Origin: Nannochloropsis oceanica
Taxonomy: Eukaryota > Sar > Eustigmatophyceae > Eustigmatales > Monodopsidaceae
DNA: 64,000 nt
Reading direction: 5' to 3'
Assembly (NCBI GenBank): GCA_004519485.1
Contig: CP038130.1
Location: forward strand, 1,389,574 to 1,453,573
The stretch's first letter is position 1. Every line of letters begins with the position of its first letter. Below, piece by piece: positions 9,948 to 22,003 of this stretch. Both the position numbers and the translations under genes were made by a program. The notes beneath the pieces are model-generated. The model made no database searches and had not been told where the DNA came from. It was given only the letters and a program-made list of their open reading frames with translations.

Positions 9948-12900
9948 ATGTCATCAACATCATTCCGGTCGATGCAAGACCGGCGGCTTCTCACCAGCAC
10001 CGGTGGTAATACCAACCGGTCCTCTTTGTCAGTAGGCGAAGGCTCTCCCCGCGCGACCATCACCTGTACTACCCCAGGCAGCAGCAAGGCAGCCCCCCGT
10101 CGCAGCGCTCAAAAGCACACGGAACAAGAATGTATGAAACAGAAAGAAAAAGATGAAACCATGCTGGAAGAGCCTGTAAAGAAAAATCGGCAGAAGAAGC
10201 GAACGACTTGGAGGGTCGAGACGTTTTGCCGGTGCGTGGTAATTGGAGGGAATGTGGGCTCGTTAAGCGTGATCATGATCTGTAATTTGTACCCCTTTTT
10301 TTCCTTCTCTCTCTATAGAATCAAGCCACAAGTCAATTCGTCTTCCCCTTCGGCCAAGCATTTCCGGTCTATCCCTTACGAATTGCGCCATGGACAAGGA
10401 CGTACGTATTCGTTCTATTTGTGGGTGGAGTAAAGATGAGCAATTATTGGATAGGGCTTATACATCCTTGTATCTCTGCTTCCAATCCCAACTATTTTTC
10501 CTCATAACATAGCCCTGGGTGCAGATCCTCCCCACCGCCGCCTTCGTATAGGCGTAGCAGGGAGCGGTACAGGTGGGATGGCCTTTAACTCCCGCCGACA
10601 GGAGATGGACTTCAGCTTCACAGAGGTGCGCCAGATAGCCAGATAGGGCAAATGGCAAGGCTGGAAAGAGCAAGGATGATATCAATAAATAATTGTTTGT
10701 ACATGGATGAGGAAGCAGGGGCTCGTTATTACCTAAACTCTCCTCTCTTTCTGTCCCTCCCTCTCTCCCTTCCTCTTCAGGTGTTCCCTCCCGCCATCAC
10801 CCAAGACCAGGTCTACCACCGTGTGGCCAGTGCCGTCGTGGACTCAGTCCTACATGGATACAACGGCACGATTTTTGCCTGTACGCGCTTCTCACTTCCT
10901 CCCCTCCCTTCCACACTTCTTCCCGCCGTCCACTGACTCTCCTGTTCCCCACCCTCCTTCCCTGCCAGACGGACAGACGGGCTCCGGGAAGACCTTCACC
11001 ATGACGGGCGGCGACTCCTTCGACGAGCGCGGCCTCATTCCCCGTGCCATCACTGATGTCTATGATACCATCAGACAGACGCCTGACCGACGCTTCAAGG
11101 TCCTTGTCCTCCCTCCCTCCCTCCCTCCCTCCCTCCCTCCCTCCCTCCCTACGTAGCCAATCATCCGCCCGAATGTGACCAACCCATGCCCCCCTATCCA
11201 TTCCCCTTCCTCCCCCAGGTCTTAATTTCATATATGGAGATCTATAAAGAGAGCGCATATGACCTCCTGGACGTGAGCACCCGCACTAAACCCTTAGAGG
11301 GGTGGACCAAAGTATGCATGCCCTCCCTCCCTCCCTCCCTCCCTCCCTCCCTCCCTCCCTCCCTCCCTCCCTCCCTCCCTCCCTCCCTCCCTCCCTCCCT
11401 CCATGCGTCCATCTCTTTCCAGCCCCCTACTCCAGCTTTATCGAATCCAGTTCATAGTCAGAAATGCACGATAAGCCTTCACTTGGATCTTGCCTTCACA
11501 CCCACGCGGAGCTTCCCTTGGTCAGCGGTTTAAACTCTCTCACCCACACACTCCTACCCTCAACCACACCTCTTCTTCTTCCCCCCCCTCCAGATTCAGA
11601 TGATGGACGACGAAGATGGGGAAATGAATCTGCGGAACCTGAAGCTGTACGAGGCCACATCGGAGGAGGATGCTTTGAACCTCCTCTTCCTCGGCAACTG
11701 GCACAGGATTACGAGCTCGACGCCGATGTAAGGAAGGAGGGGGGGAGGGACGGACGGACGGACGGAGGGAATGAGGGAGGGACCGAGGGATTTGTGGTCA
11801 AGGGCGTAATGGGCTTTCTGGGGAAGAGAAGTTACAGTGAGGAATGGAGGGAAGGAGAGAAGGAAAGGGAGGGAGGGAGGGGTCCAGCTCGATGTCGCTT
11901 TGATCGCCGATCTTCCCCCTATATTTCTTTTCTGTCTAATTCATGTAGGAACGAGGCGAGCACCCGGTCTCATTGCATTTTCACCATCCGTATCCAAGCC
12001 GACCCACTCCTGCACGGTACAGAGGGAGGGAGCGAGGGAGGGAAGAGGGAAAGGCGGGAAAGAAAGAGGGCAAAGGAGTCCCCGTACTCACGAGAGAACA
12101 AATGCACTAATTCCTCCTCGGGGTTGCTCTCCCCTCCCTAGGCATCCCGAACCGGCCCTCCAAGTCCACCTTTGGCAAGCTCAATCTCGTCGATCTGGCA
12201 GGTAAACCTCTCTCCTTTTTTCTCCTCCTCTCTTCCTTCCTCCCTCCCACCTTTCCTCACGTTCCCTTCCTTTCATTCAGGCTCTGAACGTCTCTTCAAG
12301 ACGGACAACCACCAGAGTAGCAGTAGCAGCAGCGGCAGCGGCCTGGCCGCCAGCAATTACACGCGGATGGAGGGAAAGTACATCAATCTTTCCCTTCACT
12401 ACCTCGAACAGGTCATCATCGCCTTACAAGACAAAGGTATGTCGCCCTCCTTCCCTCTCCCTCCCCCTCCATCCCTCCTACTCTCATCCTCCCAAAATCT
12501 AAATGTCCATTCCTTCTAAAACTTTTTCACTTGCTCTGCCTTCCTGTCGCTCTTCTCACATTGCCTGCCGCCACATACAGCCCGGAGGCAGAAGGATGAA
12601 GATGAGGAAGGACAGGGCCGGCCTGGCCTTGTCCGCGGTTCCTCCTCCTCTTCCTTCACCAGCAGCTCGCTCTACCCCTCCTCCCCCTCCTCCTACCACA
12701 TCCCTTATCGGAATAGCGTCATGACCTCCATCCTCCGAGACTCCCTTGGCGGGAACTGCAGGACTGTCTTCGTCGTCACGCTCAACACGGTAAGACACCT
12801 TCCTTCCCTCCCTCCCTCCCTCCCTCCCTTTTTTCCCTTCTTTGTCTCACGCACCTTCCTCCCTTTCCCTTCCTCCCTCCCTCCCTCCCTCCCTCCCATT

Positions 12901-15900
12901 CCCTCCTCAGGAACTCGATCACCTGGAGGAGTCTTTGTCCACCTGCCGATTCGCGCAACGCTGTGCCCAGCTCTCGACGGACGTCCTCGCCAACGAAGAA
13001 GTGAACCCAGACCAGCTCACGGCCTCCCTACAAGCTGAGGTATGTCATTTCTCCATCCCTCGATCTATTGCTTCCTCCCTCCCTTCCTCCCTTCCTCCCT
13101 CGATTTCCCTCATCCCTCCTTCTCAGAATCCTTCCGCCGCTTTCCTATTTTTCCTTCTCTGTGTGTACAGGTGCTGCGTCTCCGTCGCAAGATCTCGGCT
13201 CAAGAGACCGCACTTGCGACTGCCCTGACCCAAACACGTACGTGCCCTCTACGTCTCTCCCTCCCTTCCACGCAGCCCATCCACCATCCCTTCCTCCTCT
13301 CTTGTACTTGCAACAGAGGAAGAAGAATCGAAGAACGCCTGGCGGGGTCTGACGGGCGCAGAGAAGCATTTGTGTCGCGATGTTGTCCGCGGCTTTGTGC
13401 AGGTACGAGAAAGAAGAGAGAAATGGAGGGAGGACGGAGCCGAGGGGGCATTTGTCGTCAGCCTTTACTCATAATGTCACGTCTTCTGCCACTTAGGTCG
13501 CGTCCTCCCTCCCTGCCTCCCCTCCCTCCTCCCCTCCCTCGGGCCCGCTCTCCGTCCCTCCCCATTATGAATGGATCTATACACTGGCACGGCCGCTCGT
13601 CGCCTACTGCGCGCATTTGCTCTTGCTCTGGGGGGAGGCCGTCAGGGAGGAAGGGAGGAAGGAAAGGAAGGAGGGAGTGATGAAGCACCAGCAGGAGCAA
13701 TGGAAACGCCACCAGCGGCTCGAGCAGGCGCACCACCATCAGCATCGTTCTTCTGTTGGGGAGAGACCCACATCCGGATTTGCCTTATTACAGCAGCAGC
13801 AACAGCAGCAGCAGCGTGAGCCAGACGCTCAGATCACCCCACACATCCATACCTCTCTCTTTGCGACTGCAGCCCCCACCGCGCCCCTTTCCATCGCTTC
13901 CCCCCATCAGGAAGGGAAGGAGGCGGAGGCGGAGGCGGAAGCGAGGAACGAGGGACGGAGGGTCAGGGGGCTACTGCAGCAGGGGCATGTCTTTTTCAAG
14001 CTGGGGAAAGGGGAAAGGAAGCACGAAAGATTTGTGTGGGTGGCTCTAGACATGACAAGACTGCACTGGCGGAAGGAGAGGAAGGGAGAAAAAAAGGGAG
14101 GGAATAAGGGGGAGGACGAGGGAGAGCATAAAAATGGCAATCCTCCTATTTCTTCCTCGTTCCTTGTTCTTTCAGACTGCCAGCGTGTAGCCGCTGGTCG
14201 TGACGGCGAGAGAGGGGAAAAGGAGGGGAAAAGGGAGGAAGAGAAGGGTGTCTTTTTCACCCTGTACAGTCACGACCGCTACGTCACATTTGAGGTCCCT
14301 CCGTCCCCTCATGCCAAGCGAACAAGAAACGCCTGGGTTGCAGCCTTAGCCTCTGTCCTCCAGCAACAGCAACTACAGTCGCAGGCCCTCTCTCCCTCAC
14401 GATCCCCCCCCCTCCCTTGTCTTTCTCCTGTTCCACGAAAGACGTTGACGCGGTCGAAAGCGTCCAGACCTGCCATGAACCTCGCTGTGCATCCCGTACC
14501 GCGCGAGGAGCAGAAGATGAAAGAGGCAGGGCACAGGAGAGAGGAGGGAAAGGAGGGCGACCTCTGCCACCAGCACCACCACCGACAGCAGCATAAGGAG
14601 GTCAAGGAGGGGGAGGAGGAGATGATACGGCAGCAGCAGGTGGGACAACAGCAGCAGCGGTACAGTCCACCGCTGGGCCTCTTTGCAACCGAGCATCTTG
14701 ACCAGGAACAACGACAAGAATACCATTCAAGCAGCATCCCCTCTCTCTCCCTGCCTCCCTCCGAGGAGCCATCGCGGTATATCTACCCCCCTCCCTCGCA
14801 GTTGCAGCCCGTCCTGTCCTCAACCCATGGTCGTCAATACCAGCAGCAAGCGAAAGAGTGCCATGGGCAAGTGTCTGTGGCTCAATCTTCCGTCCCCTCT
14901 TCGTTACACCCTCATCGGCCTACTGTTACTTCTTCTCCACCTTGTTCTTCCCTGCAGGAGCAGCAGCAGCACCAGCACCAGCACCAGCAGTACCAAGGAA
15001 AAATTGAGGAGGGTGGGTATAGCCAGGATCACGATCGAGGGCATCAGCAGCAGCAGAAATCATCGGTTGCCCATCGCTATCCAATTTACCCACCCCTTTC
15101 TTCTTTCTCTTCCAAATGTCCTTCCTCCCGCCATCATCTCCCGCACCAGCAGAACCAAAAGGGGCAAGACGGAGAAGAAGAACCTCGCGCAAGTACGACA
15201 GAAACGGATGACAGTGAAAAGAAAGTGGAGAGCCCCCAGGCCGGAGTCTACCCCATCTATCCTCCTCCGCCTGTTGGTGTTCCTCCCTCCTACTTCTATA
15301 CCCTTCCCATCCCCATAGAAAACACCGGCAGGCGGACTGGCAGAAGAGATGGCAACACATGTGATGCCTCCTCCTCTCCTTCCTCCTCTTTCTCCCTGCC
15401 CTTCTCCCAGCCGTCCTCGTCCTCCATTCGTCCTCCAAAATCTCAATACCACTACCATATTTTGAGCGAGCGAGGCGAACCCCTCCGTCCCTTCCCCCCT
15501 CCATCGACTCCAATTACCTTATGCAATTACCTCTCCCAGAGTAAAACTGGCGATTGGGAAGACAATTTGAAGATCCTGCAATCTGGAGGACGGAAAGGAC
15601 GAGCAGAAGGAGAGAGGGGAGGAACTACGGTCAGGGGCTTCAGCCTCACCACCTCTGTTTCCCCCTCGGCCTCCTCCTTCCTTGGGTCATCGTGCGGAAG
15701 CTTAAGGGACAGCAGCCCTGCTCCTAAAAATGTCCTCTCCACCGCCACTACTACCACCTCTCACTCCATCTCTTCCTGCCCCTCCTCGCGTCCTTTTCTC
15801 CAGCGCAGCAACTCTCAGACTGTCACTGTCCCCCCTGCCTCTCCCTTTCTTCGTCGGCCTCCCTCTCTTCCTACCACCCCCATGACATCGACAAATCAAG

Positions 15901-16013
15901 ATCAAGGAGGGAAGGAGACACATGTACCTTATTCTTCGTCACGGGACAAAGAGGGGAAGAGGTTGAGGAGCGCGGCTCGAGTAAAGCTCGAGTCGCGACC
16001 TGCTTTTTACTGA
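9948..16013 (+). CDS. Kinesin-9-like motor protein with C-terminal PH-like region
   Basis: This is a microtubule motor of about 1405 residues. Fifteen exons keep frame: 9948-10231, 10319-10401, 10525-10625, 10781-10880, 10969-11099, 11219-11311, 11594-11727, 11949-12016, 12142-12201, 12281-12436, 12581-12789, 12911-13039, 13171-13237, 13317-13402 and 13497-16013. Motor motifs are VETFCRIKP, P-loop GQTGSGKT (about 191-198), switch I NEASTRSH (about 310-317), switch II DLAGSER (about 350) and the [11 protein letters not shown] region. [15 protein letters not shown] and LEQVIIAL resemble KIF9/kinesin-9 more than other families. A Ser-rich insert follows DLAGSER and a Ser/Glu-rich insert lies in exon 11. 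The single 839-codon last exon contains a PH-like stretch at about 723-858, from GHVFFKLG through [14 protein letters not shown] to [12 protein letters not shown], then a long Gln/His/Ser-rich disordered tail. The family call is good; the PH assignment rests on pattern only. Confidence 0.9.
11321..11402. repeat. (CCCT)n tract in kinesin intron 6
   Basis: About 20 near-perfect CCCT units follow the donor at 11312. It is one of the longest pure tetranucleotide tracts in the window. Here the sense strand is C-rich right after the donor, opposite to most NAA35 introns. A shorter (CCCT)n tract of about 12 units lies at 11106-11152 in the previous intron. Confidence 0.9.
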
Positions 16014-16564
16014 AAGTGAGATGAGACTGTGAAAGCGTCAGCGTGTGAGTGAGGGAAAGAATATTGACTATTGGATGAAATTGTATAAATCGAAACGGTT
16101 TGGACACGCTTCTCTTTTAGTGTAGATGTGCTCTAGGATGGGGTCGAGCGGCCTGCCAACAGCGGCAGGGTGGAAGGAGGAGGAGGAGGAGGAGGAGGAG
16201 GAGGAGGAGGAAAAAAGTGTCACGAGCACGTTAGTGGCCTCTGGTCACGAGATGGCATGAGAACGCCTGAAGACTTGCTCAAGCGAATGGATGTAGATAG
16301 ATAAGCACGACTAACGCGGACAAAGCTTGGAATGATTTCTTTTCTCCAAAGAACCAAATGTAATTGAAGAAAAGGATACAAACAAGACTTGAAGAGGTGA
16401 AGACCAAGAGCTTTGCATCACATATTATTGTCGTACTTTACTTAATTCCTCCGCCCTTTTTAACTTATACTATCTAAACATGGCACGGACGGGATCTTCT
16501 AATGCACAAACTACTTTTTCTTACCCCCTTCCCTTCCTCCCCCTCGGCCCCCCTCCCTCCCTCC
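16014..16564. other. Convergent intergenic region with GGA microsatellite
   Basis: This 551-bp gap between the stops of the kinesin and the Glu-rich membrane protein should hold both 3' UTRs. It carries a pure GGA tract of about 12 units at 16175-16210, followed by AT-richer unique DNA. No open frame with family features is present. Confidence 0.5.
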
Positions 16565-19500
16565 TCAAACATAGCGTCGCCTCCCCTGCTCTCTTTTCAC
16601 CTTGTACCTGCCCTTATTTTTAAAGAGAAACCAACGAGTGCTCACCTCGCTCATCCACCTCCTCCACCACCACCTACCCTCGGCCCGTCGACTCGCCGCC
16701 TCCTCCGCCTCCACTCGTGCCAAGGCTGCGTCAAAATCTTCTTCCCCCTCCTCCTCCTCCTCCTCCCCTTCTCCTTCCTCCTCCTCCCCTCCCTCCTCCC
16801 CTTCTCCTTCCCCCTCCTCCTCCTCTTCCTCCCCTTCTCCTTCCTCCTCCTCCCCTCCCTCCTCCCTCCTCCCCTTCCGCCACGCTTCCGGCCCAAGCGA
16901 CAACTTGGATGCATACTCCCGTCGTCCTTCCCCCTCCCCCTCTCCATCCACTCCGCCCAGCGCCCCCCACCCTCTCTCCACCCCCGCATCTCCTTGTGTG
17001 TGCAACTGAAACAGCCGCCGCTCTACCCCCCCTTGGGCATCATTGAGCCTGCGGTAGGCGAGACGATCCTCAGCGTGCAAGAAGCGGCGCAAGAGGAGGG
17101 AAGTGCGAGAAAAAGAGGAAGAGGAGGAGGAGGTGGAGGAAGGAAGGGTGGAGTTTATGGAGAAAAAGGCCAGGGAGGGTGGGAGCGAGGGTGGAGACGA
17201 TGACGGAGGCGAGGAGAAGAGGGAATGTGTGAGGTTTTTAAAGGAGGCCTCCAAGTGGGGGAAGCGGGCAAGGAGGCTGGGGTCGTCCGTGTCGTCGCTG
17301 TTGTTGATAAGAGATGTGGTGAGCATCAGATGACGGGCGAAAAACAACTCGGCCAACAAGTGAGTGAGTGGGTGGTCCAAGAGGGAAAAGGAAGGGAAGG
17401 AGAGAGACAGAGACATTGCCAAAAAATGCTGCAGCCTCTTGAGTGAACACGTGTGCTCTGTATTACCCCTCCATACTCCTCTCCCTCCATCCCTCTCTCC
17501 CCCCCCTGCTTCCTCACCTCAGCAACCACGGCGTCTCCAACACTGAAAACGCTTCCCCTCCCTCCAACCCTCCCTCCTTCCCTTCCTGCCTTAGACAGGC
17601 TTGGGAGATGCGGAAGATAAGGTAGGGCAACGGTAGCCCCCGCTGGTAATTGGAATGAGAATGGGCGGGTGGAAATTTCGATTCTGCATCGGCACACCTC
17701 GTCAGCTTCCCTCCTTCCCTCCTCCCCTCCCTCCCTCCCTACCTCCCTACCTACCTCCTCAATTTCCCTTCCATGCTCTCGGTACAGCCGGTCTTTCAGC
17801 GCAGTGAGCAGTCGGGCTCGCACCACCCGGCGTAATGTCGCCCCCAGCCGAAGTGCCCAGTCTGTGGACCTGGAGGGAGGGAGGGAGGGAAAGGATGGGG
17901 GTCACACGAGCGATAGGGTGTGTGGGTATATTTGACAGAAAGCTCCCGTCTCCCCTCTCTCCCTTCATCCCTCCTTCCCTCCCTCAAAACCACTTACTGT
18001 ACAATTCCCGGTGGACCCCGCAAGGGGATGCGTGTCTCCAACCCCAACCCCCTCCACTTCCTCCCTCCCTTCTCCTCCTGCTCCTTTCCCTCCTCTGTCC
18101 TCTCCTTCATCACCTCCTCCCCCCCCTCCTCATCAAGAGGAATGAGACGCCGGCCTGAGGAAGGAGCGAAAAATCGACCATCAGGCCCTCGCACAAGGAA
18201 GCGGGTGTTCTTGTCCTCCTTCGTGGCCAATCCCTCCTTCGTTTCCTCTGGGGATAGACGAGAAGAGATCGGGGAGGAGGAAGGGGAGGAGGAGGAGGAG
18301 GGGGAAGGGGAGTTGTCTCTTTCTCTCATGGCAAAGAGGGATGCCTCTTCCTCTTCAGCGAGGTACTGGAATTCGTCCCCTTCCTCCAACTCGTCCTCGT
18401 AAACATACTCCCATTCTTCCTCCTCCTCCTCCTGTTCCTCCTCCTCCTCCTCTTCCTCCTCCTCCTCCTCCTCCACCTCTTCCTCCTCCTCCTCCTCCTC
18501 CTTCGCCACCTCCTCTCCCTCCTCCTCGCTTTTGTCCCTCCCTCTCTCCTCCCCCGGCCCAAATAGAGAGGAGGCACTACGAGGCGACGACATGAACTGC
18601 CCTTCTTCCCTCCCTCCCTCCAGCCCTACCTCCTTCCCTCCCTCCAACAGATTTTTCAACAGAATCAAATCTTCCCTCACAAGCCGGCGCGGCACGTCTT
18701 CCCCTTCCCTCCCTCCCTCCCTTTTTCCCTCTCCTCCTTCTTCACTGCTTTCCCCCCTCCCAGTCAAGTCAAAGGTGGGCAGCATCGCGTTCCCCTCCTC
18801 TCCTGCCCTCCACATGAGCATCTTCCCTTCCGCGTCCTCTTCTTCCTCCCCTTCCTCTCTCCCACCCTCCAGCTCCTCCTCCCCCTCTTCCTCCTCCTCC
18901 TCTCGGTACGCGAGAGCCTCCAGCCGGGCCGGGTCTTCCAATCCGCCCATGGAAGGGGAGGAGGAAGAGGGAGGGAAGGAAGAAGTAGGGGAGGGAGGGT
19001 AGGCGTCGTCGAGGTAGGGGTCTTCCTCGTCATCATCATCCTCCTCCTCCTCCTCCTCCTCCTCCTTAATACCTGGGTCCTGCAGAGGCTGTCGTCCGTA
19101 TGAGAAGAAGGGAAAATTAATGGTCAAATTTTCTGCCTGCTTTTGAAGAGGATATCGCCCTCCCGCCCTCCTTTCCCTTTCCCCCCCCCCATTTCCCCCC
19201 CTTCCCCCTCTTCCTCCTTCTTCTCACTTACCGAATCTTCATTCCTCTGTACCCTTGAATGCGTTGCCCCTCCTCCGGCCTTCATCTCGCTTTCCCGCCC
19301 GCCCTCCCTTCTTCCCACCCTCCCCCTCCTCCAGGACCCTCCCCATCCCCTCCTCCCTCCTCCCCCTCTCCTCTCCCTCTCCCTTTCCTCCTCTTCCCTC
19401 CACTCCCTCAACGACAACACCCTCCCCCTGCGCTCCTCCCTCCTCCTGATCAAGGATGGAGGATGTCGCGCCTCGTACGTCCTCTCGGCCTCGATCCAGT

Positions 19501-21570
19501 ACCGGCACACCCACAGGTCCAACCACCCTTCAAGGGAGGACGGGGGGGAGGGAGGGGGGGAAGGAGGGGGGGAGAAGAGGCGCACGAGAGAGGGCGTGGG
19601 GGACGGAGGAAGGGAGGGAGGGGGAGAAAGCAGGCCCGAGGCGTCGAGCCACGGGAGGTCCTCGACGGAGGGGGGGCGGCCAAGCACAAGCTGCATCTGA
19701 CGCAGGGGATTTTGGAAAACGGCGAGGGAGGGAGGGAGGGAGGGAGGGAGGGGTTCTTGGAGGAAGGTCGAGGTGGAGGGAGGGGAGGAAGAGGAGGAGG
19801 AAGGGAATGAGGATTGTTGCGGCTGCTGCGTTTCCTCCTCCCTCTCCATCTCCCTCTCCCTCTGTCCCTCCCTCACCGCCAGGCGGGCTGCCTCCTGCCT
19901 CACACCGTGCAGGTCCTCCTCCCATTTCTCCCTCACCTCCCTCCTCCTTCTCTCCCCCTCCATCTCCCCTCCGTCCCTCCTCCATATATCCCCCTTCCTC
20001 CTCCACTCCGGGGCAAGCAAGCCGTCCAAGGCCTTCATCAGCACGGCCGCTTTTTCGCGGGGGTCGAGGGAGGGCGTGAGAAAGGGCGGGAGGGAGGAAA
20101 GGGTGTGGTGGGGCAGCCCCGACAAACCCAAGCGGGCCGCGAGGGGGGGGTAAGGACGGTGGGAGGGGGGGAGGAAGGGAGGGAGGGAGGGGGAGGAGGT
20201 GGCGCGGAGGAGGTGGGAGAAGGGGAGGAAGAGGAGGGAGAGGTAGAGGGGCACCAACCAGGCGAGGAGATGGAGGGCGGGCTGGAGGGCGGGAAGGAGG
20301 AGGAGGGGGGAAGGGAGGAAAGAGGCTGCTGCGTGGGGAAGAGGAATAGGAAAAAAGGAAGAATGAATGAGTGCTGCCTTCCCCCTTATATTCCAACCAC
20401 GCAATCCCTCCCTCCCTCCCTCCCTCCGTCCCTCCCTCCGCAACCCACCGAGCGGTGCGGGCCCTGGTCCTGGGAAGACGAGGGAGCACTGGGCAGCTGT
20501 CGTCAGAAACGCCCGCCACTGGTGGAAGGCGAAACCCAGGAGGGGAGAGGCCTGGAGAGAGGTAGGCAGGGAAGGAGGGAGGGAGGGAGGGAGGGAGGGA
20601 GGGAAAGAGTATGGTAAGGAAGAGAATTCAGAGGGTGAAGAAGTGGGTGTGTCCCTCCCCTCCCTCCCTCCCTCCTTCCCTCCCTTCCTCACCTCCTTGT
20701 CCGTCGCCTCCATCATGCTCGGCCACTGCCACAGGCACCACCACGCCGACAGCTTCAACAACACCGTCCAGATCGACAAGAGCAAGGGGGGGGAAGAGGG
20801 CGGGAGGGAGGAGGGGGTGACTGCCGAGAGGGTCAGGAGGAGGAGGGGTAGCACGCTCAAGCTGTAGTGTAAAAGGAGGCGGAAGGGGGCCCTGCCTCGC
20901 CTTCAGGAAGAAAAGAAGGAGGGAGGGAGGGAGAGAGGGATGGGAATATGTGAGGGTACAGGATGCATGTGTAGTGGTAGGGGAGCATTACGAGTCCTCA
21001 TTCCCCTTATTCACACCCTCCCTCCTCCTCGATCGCTTTCTCCTTATGGTCCAGCAACGACACATCTTCTTCTTTCTTCCACTCTCGATTCCTCGCTCTT
21101 TCACCCTTATCTCCCTCTTTCCCTCCCTCCCTCCCTCCCTTCCTCTCCTTCTCTACGTACTTATGTCCCCGTCCCGTCAGGCCCCAATATGCCCACTCCA
21201 CGCCCGCCCACGCCCCCAGGCACACAGGTACTACCACCAGCAAGGCTGGCGAAAAAAAGAGGCGGGAAGGGAGGGAGGTGGCATCGTGGCGGAGGAAGAG
21301 GAGGAGGGAAGACAGGCCTCGGCCTAGGCGGACACGGAGGTTGGTTTGGGTCCGGTGGAAGAGGGCGAAGATGGGCGGGAGAAGGCGGGAGACGACAGGA
21401 GAGAGGGATGGGGTAGTAATTATTGACGGGGGGGCTAGGCGAAGACGAGTGGAGGGGAGGGAAGGACGATTGAAAGGGGGGGGGCGATGACAGAAGGCGG
21501 CACGTGCGGCGGCGGCAGCCAGGCTGCGGCATTTGTCATGGTGGTCGCCTCCTCCTATTCTAAGCACCAT
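16565..21570 (-). CDS. Large Glu-rich multi-pass membrane protein, function unknown
   Basis: I do not recognise a family. The 5' half is hydrophobic. Exon 1 (21570-21161) has an Ala/Pro-rich basic start and a membrane segment at LVVVPVCLGAWAGVEWAYW. Exon 2 (20861-20693) encodes LSVLPLLLLTLSAV and LLLSIWTVLLKLSAWW. Exon 3 (about 20552-20449) has FHQWRAFLTTAAQCSLVF. A long exon (about 20330-19220) begins with LLLLPALQPALHLLAWLVPLYLS split over several helices and continues into charged sequence. The next exon (from about 19130 to 18005) is dominated by poly-Glu. It is followed by RARLLTALKDRLYREHG and a last exon ending RREQ-like basic sequence. The joins from 21570 through about 17750 keep phase; those between about 17750 and 17430 are unresolved, possibly with a GC donor. 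Coding evidence is phase-consistent GT-AG joins and clustered membrane helices. Acidic runs and the basic tail may be cytosolic. Confidence 0.6.
18411..18510 (-). repeat. Coding TCC/CTC tract encoding poly-glutamate
   Basis: The plus strand is a nearly pure TCC/CTC tract. On the minus strand it reads as GAG/GAA codons and gives one of the longest acidic runs in the window. The longest TCC-rich stretches have a few interruptions that keep glutamate codons. A second, shorter array at 16741-16870 encodes Glu/Gly in the last exon of the same gene. Confidence 0.85.
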
Positions 21571-22003
21571 GGTTTTGATGGGACAGGAGGTGGGAAATTT
21601 CGCCGCTACGTGTCCCTGTGGCTGCTGCCGGTCGTCTCGTATTCATCTACTGATAACTCTCGTCGGGGGACAGGGAAAGGATGCTTGTGCTTGATTAGGA
21701 GGGTTGAAGGGCTGAAGGGTGGAGTGATGATGAAGCAGTCACTGGGACGCCTTGAGTTGGCAATAAATGTGCCGCGTCGCCTGCGTGCCTTTGTTAGGGG
21801 TGCAAGAAGGAGTCGAGACATGAGAAGGAATGTAGTTGTCATGCATTGTGAAGGAGTCAATCTAGCTGCCCACTGCGTCCAGCGAGGCCGGTGGAATGGC
21901 CCGCATCAACATAGCGAGTATCTTGCCATTTGACCTCTAACACTGCCTGTACAAACACAAAACAAACAGGGACTTCACGGGTGCAAATTCAGGAGGGAAC
22001 AAC
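21571..22003. promoter_or_regulatory. Divergent intergenic region, membrane protein / PWP1
   Basis: This 433-bp gap lies between two divergent start codons. It should contain both promoters. It lacks the GGGA/CCCT tracts that fill nearby introns. I see no specific element. Confidence 0.4.

Noticed and set aside
16502-17203. Plus-strand frame of 233 codons rich in Pro, Leu and Ser
   Set aside because: It is the complement of the Glu/Gly-rich last exon of the minus-strand membrane protein, a shadow of repeat DNA.
19530-20519. Minus-strand frame of 329 codons overlapping the membrane protein gene
   Set aside because: It is Pro/Arg-rich shadow of the better frame, which carries the membrane helices and matches splice phases on both sides.
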